A DNA stretch of 64,000 nt from Xylogone sp. PMI_703 (taxonomy: Eukaryota; Ascomycota; Leotiomycetes), in contig JAJTUQ010000001.1 in the NCBI GenBank assembly GCA_021399445.1, forward strand, positions 248,001 to 312,000, written 5' to 3'. Of this stretch, positions 57,608-64,000 are shown one piece after another. The notes under the pieces are model-generated. The model was not told the origin of the DNA. It ran no database searches and saw only the letters and a list, made by a program, of their open reading frames with translations. The first letter of the stretch is position 1. Every line of letters begins with the position of its first letter. A program made the position numbers and the translations under genes.

Positions 57608-58997
57608 TTGAAGGCTTTCAAGGCGTAGACACATAGAAATAAGATATCTTGGGCTCTTGTATTAATAGACCAGAATTAATATGATAAGAACTGTATATTC
57701 CAGATAGTCAGACCAAATGGTAGTTTTGAATAACCCTAGCGAGTTCAGCACTACCATAAAACTTGACGTGTACTGTGAAAATCGTACTCCTCCACTTTCA
57801 GAGGACTGTGTGAAATAAAGACAAGCAATTGTACGTAAAGCAGTCGAGAAACATTTCAACTGATACTGCTTGACAGTTGTTCTACCCCTGACCATGTGAG
57901 CAGCCAATTGGGCTACCGGTATCGGCCGGATCTCAGGGTACTGTACATCCGTAAGGTACATCCGCTGCTCAGCGTCAACACTCCATGATGCTCACTTCAT
58001 CTGAATCTCACTGGTCGATCGACCTGAAACGGTGGCTATGAACTGCCCAGACTGTCATCAGGTGTGCAATTGCAAATTCATACCCCGTATGAGGCATCAC
58101 AGCGGGATTTGAGGAGGCAGGTGATCTGCTGCATGCACTACAGTACCATGCAGAAAGCCGTGCAGGGGCAGAATGCTGCCGTATGCTCATGCACGCGGGG
58201 TGACAGCAGTATATAATAAGCTATTCGTAACTACTTACTCACCCGTGTGCATTGGATCGTGATGGTTTCTGCAGTATGAGATATCTAAATTGGATAAATC
58301 ATGTAAATTATTGTAGATACCAGTAAAGTTAATAATTCCCCCGTACAGATGATTATGTCAGTTTGAGCGGTTTGGATATTTGTCAGCAAGTCCACTCGAG
58401 TTAACCCTTTCCGTCCTCCGTCGGCACACTTATCGATAGGAACCGGGATGGAGTATCTCCGACGCAGAAATATTTCTCGGCCGTGTGGTTCCTTCGATAA
58501 ACATCCATTTCTCCTCCTCTTCCTCTTCTCCTGCGCTCTGCCTTCTCCTTCTGAACCTTTGGGGCTTCCACCCGTGGCAGCAGCGCGCCATCACAGCTCT
58601 CGAATTGCACGCCAGAAACCTGAGCCATCCCTGCGAACGTGGTGTCGAGCAAGCATGAAGCCGTGATCGTGATCAGGTGCATAGTGGGGGTCTCCTCATC
58701 ACCGCGGCACCAACACAGCCATTAGGCCGCCTTCACTGCAGTCGTCATTCCTTCATGCGGTGGGAGCATCCTCTGATTACTATACTATACTATACCCTTC
58801 CTCCCTCCTAACTGTTATTGCTATTACCACCTTGTGCACGGGTGCTTCTTGACCCATTTCCTGTCATCGTAGCTGACAACCGCTGGTTGTTACCGCTCCC
58901 TCGAGGTGCCAAAACGCTTTTGCACGAGGTCCGCTGTTCGGGCCTTATTCATAACTATTACCTTCGGTGGTTTGGAGACCCATCCCTCTTCGTGAAA
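57608..58997. other. Intergenic region with microsatellite
   Basis: This 1.4 kb stretch probably holds the promoter and long leader of the glutamate-cysteine ligase gene, including pyrimidine-rich tracts around 58500-58540 and 58795-58815. A (TACTA)n microsatellite lies at 58778-58795. No separate gene is recognised. Confidence 0.4.
58778..58795 (+). repeat. TACTA microsatellite
   Basis: Three and a half units of TACTA sit about 200 bp before the glutamate-cysteine ligase start. This is a short simple repeat of no known role. Confidence 0.6.
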
Positions 58998-61327
58998 ATG
59001 GGATTGCTGTAAGTTCGAGCGCGCAATGGGAGGAAGATGATAACCGACGTCATAGTGCTCTAGGGACGCCATTGGAGTGGGAGGAGGCTAAGGGCAAGGC
59101 AAACCAGGTTCGCGAATGGGGAATTAAGGTAGAGACGAAGTATTCCTCGCGGGAGATGACTTCTGCTGATAGATAATCCAGCAACTTCTTGCAATATGGA
59201 ATCGCGCAAAGGGAAAGGAGAGGGATGCTCTGCTCTGGGGCGATGAGGTCAGCACTATAAAGCTTTGAAGCTGGCTGTGAGGGTTAAATATATGCAGGTC
59301 GAATATCTGGTTGTCAACTACTCCGAATCGGACCCGAACGTCACCCTCTCGCTACGGCAGGCAGATATTCTGACTGCTTTGGCTCAAGATGAGGAGCTGG
59401 CCAAGAAGGGTGGCTGTGTTCCAGATCTCAACGACGGTGTGAAGTATGTCATCACTCCTTCATCCGTCTGGTAGCTTGACTGATCAGAGGCCACAGGGGC
59501 ACCTCGCTGCCGGTATTTCACCCTGAGTTTGGACGTTTCATGTTGGAGGCTACACCTGGTCAACCGTGGGGAATTGGTTTCCGAGATTTGCTCGATGTGG
59601 AGATAAACATGAAATGGAGGCAAGCCTAGAGAATCGTGACCACCATCGAATTATGTGAACTAACTCGCTGTAGGCGGAAAATTGCTAAGGAGCATATGCA
59701 GCCGGAAGAGTATCCAATTACACTGACTACATATCCTCGCCTTGGGAGCCCTGGCAAATTTATATCGCCCTACTATCCCCCCTCGGGTCCGAAGCTTCGG
59801 TCGCAGTTCGTTCCTGACGAGATTGCCAATCCTCACATCCGATTCCCCACCCTCGCTGCTAATATTCGAGCACGCAGAGGTCGAAAAGTGCAAGTCAATG
59901 TTCCTGTTTTTAGAGATGAAAACACTCCCTGGCCCTGGAAAGATCCCACTGTCAATTACGACCTCCATAATTGGCCTGAGGATGATGATGTGCGAAACGG
60001 AGCTGCGCCCGATAACTTCATACACATGGACGCGATGGCGTTTGGCATGGGCAGTTGCTGCTTGCAGATAACGTTTCAAGCTAAGAATATCACGGAAGGG
60101 AGACAAATGTACGACCAGCTCAGCCCATTGGGCCCGATACTACTTGCGTTGACAGCTGCGACTCCAATTTATAAAGGCTTCTTAGCCGACACTGACGTGC
60201 GATGGAACCAAATTAGCCGTGCAGTGGATGACCGAACTCCGGAAGAACTCGGAGAGAAGGTCGGAATTCTCATCTTTGAATATATATTCATCTCTTACTG
60301 ATAATTTTGATAGCCCTTGAAGAATGATCGGTGGCGAATACCCAAATCACGATATGCCTCGAATTCGACCTATATATCTGAAGATCCTCGGTTAAGGAAG
60401 GAATATCTCGACCCCAACCTTGTGATTGACCCAGATGTCAAGCAGAAACTGTTAGATGGTGGCATGGATGACCGCCTTGCAACCCACTTCGCGCATCTAT
60501 TTATCAGAGATCCCATAGTTATATTTGAAGAGGATTTGAAAGAGCTTGATCTCACAAAGACGGACCATTTCGAGAATCTCCAATCCACTAACTGGCAGCA
60601 CATGCGATTTAAGCCACCCCCAGCAGGTGTTGATATCGGCTGGCGAGTCGAGTTCCGTCCAATGGAGATCCAAATCACAGACTTTGAGAATGCTGCTTTT
60701 GCGGTTTTCATAGTCCTCATTACCCGGGCGATATTATCTTTCGATCTAAATTTCTACATACCTATCACTAAAGTCACTGAGAATATGGAGACGGCTCATA
60801 GACGTGATGCTGTCCTTCAGGAGAAATTCTACTTCCGTAAGAACCCCTTCCCCGCCAGAGTGCAACGCCCCCATTCCGCAAATGGGACGAGATCAGGTTC
60901 CACTACTCCAGGTATACTCAGTCGCCCTCCTACACCAACAGGTCCCGTCGAGGATGAGTATGCTCTTATGAGCATCGATGAGATTATGAACGGCAGTAAA
61001 GAACAAGCCGGGAATGGGAACGGATTTCCTGGTTTAATTCCACTGGTGGAAACATATCTTGATAGCATGAATATGGATGTGGAGACGCGATGTGAACTGG
61101 GTGCATACTTGAGTCTGATCCGTAAGAGAGCTAATGGCGAACTATGGACAGCCGCAAAATGGATTAGGACTTTTGTTGCCGAGCATCCGGAGTATAAGAA
61201 GGACAGCGTCGTCAATGAGACGATTAATCATGACCTTATTGGGGCTGTTATAGCAATTGAAAGTGATGGTGCTAAGGGAGTTAAACATATGAATGAGCTA
61301 CTTGGGTCGCATATTGGCCATTGTTAG
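58998..61327 (+). CDS. GCS1: Glutamate-cysteine ligase catalytic subunit
   Basis: Seven exons, 58998-59008, 59056-59128, 59182-59247, 59298-59443, 59497-59619, 59674-60259 and 60314-61327, encode about 672 aa. The enzyme joins glutamate and cysteine with ATP, the first and rate-limiting step of glutathione synthesis, in the cytosol. Landmarks are MGLLALGTPLEWEEAK (joined from exons 1-2), LLWGDEVEYLVV, FHPEFGRFMLEATPG, MGSCCLQITFQA with the conserved Cys pair, DVRWNQISRAVDDRTPEE, and VGWRVEFRPME-like IGWRVEFRPMEIQ. The fifth intron begins with GC (GCAAGC) rather than GT; no GT donor keeps the frame, since a TAG follows within three codons. A low-complexity Ser/Pro insertion lies at about residues 515-550. 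Exon 1 has only 11 nt. Confidence 0.95.
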
Positions 61328-62200
61328 TGGGCATTTAGTATATATATTTTGCATGGTGATAGTTTGGCAGGATTTATCCTGTAGATACTCCTCCTGGCCT
61401 TACTCTTATAGAATAAGTACTTTCCGATGAATGAAAGACCTGAAGTTTAGAAATAGAAGAACCAAAGATGAGATCTAGCAGTATTCAATAAGCTGACAGG
61501 TGAGTTAGCAAGGTTATTATGAGCCTTACTCTTCTTATGGCGTCTAGGGTTACGATTGATGTATAGTGGCTGATTAAGGATCATATGATAAGATACTCAT
61601 GGAGATATGCTATTCTCTGGATAGTATAAAATAACGTAAAAGACGGCTATCATTAGAAGTACAGCTCGTAGAATTACGATCATCAGTTATGTAGAATGAT
61701 AGAAATCATGATAAAGAGAGTAAATATCCTGAGTTTCTCTATTATTATATTCAAGTTTCACTGGCAATACTCCTTGAAAACGAGAAGAGGATAGCACTAG
61801 GAAGAGTTATCTATGGTTTAGCTTTCACTAGTTGACTAAAAAAGTATCAGGACAAGCTAGGTCAATACAATAGTTATTTCTGAGGATTTCACCAGGAACA
61901 AACCTCTAGTCTATCCCACTTATGATAGTCCATCTATAACGTAGTCCTTCAAGAATTACACTATTGTTTTACAAGCTTATTTATAAATTTTCGTACCTAA
62001 TCTTATGATAAGATTAACTTCTTATTCTTCATCTGACATTATCGTGTGTTGAACCTGAAAAAAGACCCCAAATCCATATATATTACCACATGGTTCATCA
62101 CGTCTATGTCAACCTAAGATACCCGTATTTCTCAATTAACTTACAACAGAACCCCCTCCTTTTACAACACCTCTCAAAGTCCCCTCACATCTCACCCAGA
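61328..62200. other. AT-rich intergenic region
   Basis: This is a 0.87 kb AT-rich gap with repeated GATAAG-like words and no recognised gene. Confidence 0.4.
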
Positions 62201-62930
62201 ATGCCCAGATCAATCCGTTTCGGAATCCTCACCCCTTCCTCAAACACATCCCTCGAACCCCTAACCCAAGCCCTCATAACCTCAATCAACACAACCCTCC
62301 CACACACCGCCCCCAAAATCACAGTCCACTTCTCCCGCGTCCAAGTCAAAACCATCTCCCTGTCCTCCACAGCGCTCAACCAATTCACCCTAGCCCCCAT
62401 CCTCGCAGCCGCAGCCCTCCTCGCGGACGCCGAGATCAACATCATAGGCTGGTCAGGTACCTCAGCGGGCTGGCTAGGCTTCGACAAGGACGAAGAACTG
62501 TGCGCAAAGATCGAGGAACTCACGGGATAAAATGCACGACGAGCGTACTGGCGCTGAATAGGGCGCTAGAGATGTGGGGCGTGAAGAAGCTGGGTCCGGT
62601 CACGCCGTACAAGGACGATGTGCAGGATGCTATTGTGAGGAACTACGCGAGCGTGGGGATTAAGATTGGGGAGGCGATGGAGCAGCATTTGGGACTGGAG
62701 GAGAATTCGTCGTTCGCGGAGGTCACGGAGGAGACGTTGGATGGGATGGTGTAAAGGGTTGTGGCGAGGGGGAAGCCTGAATCCTGATGCTGTTACGACG
62801 TTTTGCACGAATCTTGCTGCTGCGCAGAGGGTGGGTTTCTGGGAGGAGAAGCATGGTGTTCCTGTGTTTGATACGGACCTCTCATTGAACATTTATTGCA
62901 AGCGGCTAATTAAGACTGCTTCACTATCAC
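62201..62930 (+). pseudogene. Asp/Glu racemase (Amdase/maleate isomerase-like) relic
   Basis: From ATG 62201 the first 110 codons read IRFGILTPSSNTSLEPLTQ, ADAEINIIGWSGTSAGWLGF and EELCAKIEELTG, typical of the Asp/Glu/hydantoin racemase family. A one-base loss near 62526 then shifts the frame (TAA at 62528-62530), and the match continues as IKCTTSVLALNRALEMWGVKK up to a TAA at 62752-62754. After another shift near 62780 it resumes with NPDAVTTFCTNLAAAQRVGFWEEKHGVPVFDT. Two frameshifts and a stop leave no functional product. The end runs into the 3' end of the GH79 gene on the other strand. A sequencing error for one shift cannot be excluded, but not for all lesions. Confidence 0.82.
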
Positions 62931-64000
62931 CAACCGTGACGACTCCATGAGCCACAAACTCTTTCGAACAGCCATCAACCCACTTCGCGCGGCCGGATTC
63001 ATAGGATATACATCCAACACTGATTGGGCCCTCTTCATCGTGTGACTCAAGGTATGGTGCCTCACCGTGTGTGACCGGTAGCGTATCCGCACCAGGAGCA
63101 GTGAGGCGAGTTATCTTAGCTCCGTTCCATTCTGATCCTATGTGAAAGCTGAGATTTCCACGAGAGTTCTGGGGAGAGGTCTGATTGAATGGTCGCAGGT
63201 TGAGGAACGCCAGGTCAGTGAGATGCCATTTATCCTTGGTCAAGTCAGCCGCAGTGTCATGTGAAGCACCGGTATACCATCGAGAAGGCTGCCATGTTGG
63301 TGAGGAATAGAGAGCGTATGCCGAAACACTGGTTTCATTGAGTATGGTCGCGACACGCTTGCCAGATGTGCCTTTCTTGGTCGATCCCACAGCGATACTT
63401 GCTAGTATGTAGCCGTAATACGAACCCCTTACAGAAGGCTCAGTACCGTTAATCGTTGTAGGCCAGATGGCAGCATAGGGAAAGCCTGGCCCTTGGTGAT
63501 AATACATTCTTTTGATGCCAATACTCGCAGAGTACATGGCCCAGTCACTACCGACTCATTTATCAGCCACTATATCTCTTTCAATTTCACAAAACAAGGG
63601 ATATGGGGATACTCACAAAGCCCAGAGTGCCGCTGAATACGAATCTGATACACCCGGCTTGCCAGAGCAGCTTACACTATTACCCTCACCAATTACAAAC
63701 TCAACGCCCTGTTCAGCAGTATATGCGGCCCTAGCTCTATTTGGTTCAAGCGTGGCCGCTGTCAGACCATGGTTGAGCATGGTATTCTCAATGGTGACTT
63801 TTGCACCGGCGCTTTGGGAACAAAGAGTCGCAGGGTAGATGTGAACACTATACTCTCGCAACCGCCTCCATGCATTCTGGCCTAGCTCCCAGGTGTCCTC
63901 AAACGTCCATCCAGGTTTGAAGCCCGATAAATCTCCGGCCCGCCAGAGGGGGTTTCTGCTCTGGTCCATATGGGGACGGCCAGGTAAGATAGGCCCTTGA
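62893..64000 (-). CDS. GH79-like glycoside hydrolase, partial (5' end outside window)
   Basis: The last two visible exons are 64000(edge)-63617 and 63547-62893; the 5' part lies beyond the right edge. The intron 63616-63548 has a GTGAGT donor and a GTAG acceptor, and the join gives SAALWAFDWAMYSASIG. The segment FVIGEGNSVSCSGKPGVSD resembles the nucleophile region (GEANS) of fungal GH79 beta-glucuronidase/heparanase-like enzymes. It is followed by IKRMYYHQGPGFPYAAIWP and the C-terminal beta-domain with FAHGVVT-like VAHGVVTVGDSEAVLISRL. Such secreted enzymes remove glucuronic acid from plant arabinogalactan or glycosaminoglycan chains. Fungal proteins of this type usually carry a signal peptide at the missing N-terminus. 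Confidence 0.75.

Noticed and set aside
1..64000. CRISPR array, rRNA operon or phage genes
   Set aside because: No regularly spaced direct repeats, ribosomal RNA sequence or phage structural genes were seen; gene structure is fungal.

Overview
The window reads as nuclear DNA of a filamentous ascomycete (Pezizomycotina, most likely Eurotiomycetes). Genes are monocistronic and on both strands. They carry short introns of about 50-70 bp with GT(or GC)-AG ends and CTRAC-like branch sites. The protein families are typically fungal: HET, CFEM, DUF2985, a fused Met8/SUMT siroheme synthase, ABCB drug pumps and GH79. No bacterial operons, CRISPR arrays, rRNA or convincing tRNA genes were seen. Species cannot be fixed by eye. 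All exon joins below were read by hand from splice signals and frame continuity.

Layout. (1) 0.5-9.7 kb, core-like genes: mitochondrial Fe-S protein NFU1, a DUF2985 membrane protein, an SLC35F6-type transporter and a type-B carboxylesterase. (2) 9.7-17.6 kb, accessory: an AhpD-like protein, a second carboxylesterase, and a HET-domain gene that is clearly broken by in-frame stops. (3) 17.6-22.8 kb, an AT-rich graveyard with a LINE RNase H scrap and a decayed cytochrome P450; its mutations suggest C-to-T (RIP-like) decay. (4) 22.8-35.4 kb: an F-box/2EXR-like protein, a divergent but intact seven-exon alpha-tubulin, a carboxymuconate-lactonizing-enzyme homologue, a long AT-rich spacer with a dispersed repeat, and a full-size ABCB exporter. 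(5) 35.4-37.7 kb: an SDR relic. (6) 38-51 kb, core metabolism: an MFS transporter, siroheme synthase, ribulose-phosphate 3-epimerase, a peroxisomal (C-terminal SKL) enoyl-CoA hydratase, phosphoserine phosphatase and an F-box protein. (7) 51-57.6 kb, accessory: a second copy of the dispersed repeat, a CFEM relic, a fold-back inverted repeat, a BAHD-type acyltransferase and a proline-rich GPI-anchored wall protein. (8) 59-64 kb: glutamate-cysteine ligase (with a GC-AG intron), a frameshifted Asp/Glu-racemase-family relic, and the 3' part of a GH79 glycosidase running off the right edge.

How the genes fit together. The core genes supply sulfur and redox chemistry (siroheme for sulfite/nitrite reductase, glutathione synthesis, Fe-S assembly), serine, pentose phosphates and fatty-acid breakdown, but they are not one pathway. 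No PKS, NRPS or terpene synthase was found, so the BAHD enzyme, P450 relic, SDR relic and ABC pump do not form a recognisable secondary-metabolite cluster. The most notable items are the divergent alpha-tubulin beside decayed DNA, the HET pseudogene with up to four stops, the dispersed repeat in two full and one partial copy, the fold-back element, and several cryptic gene relics.
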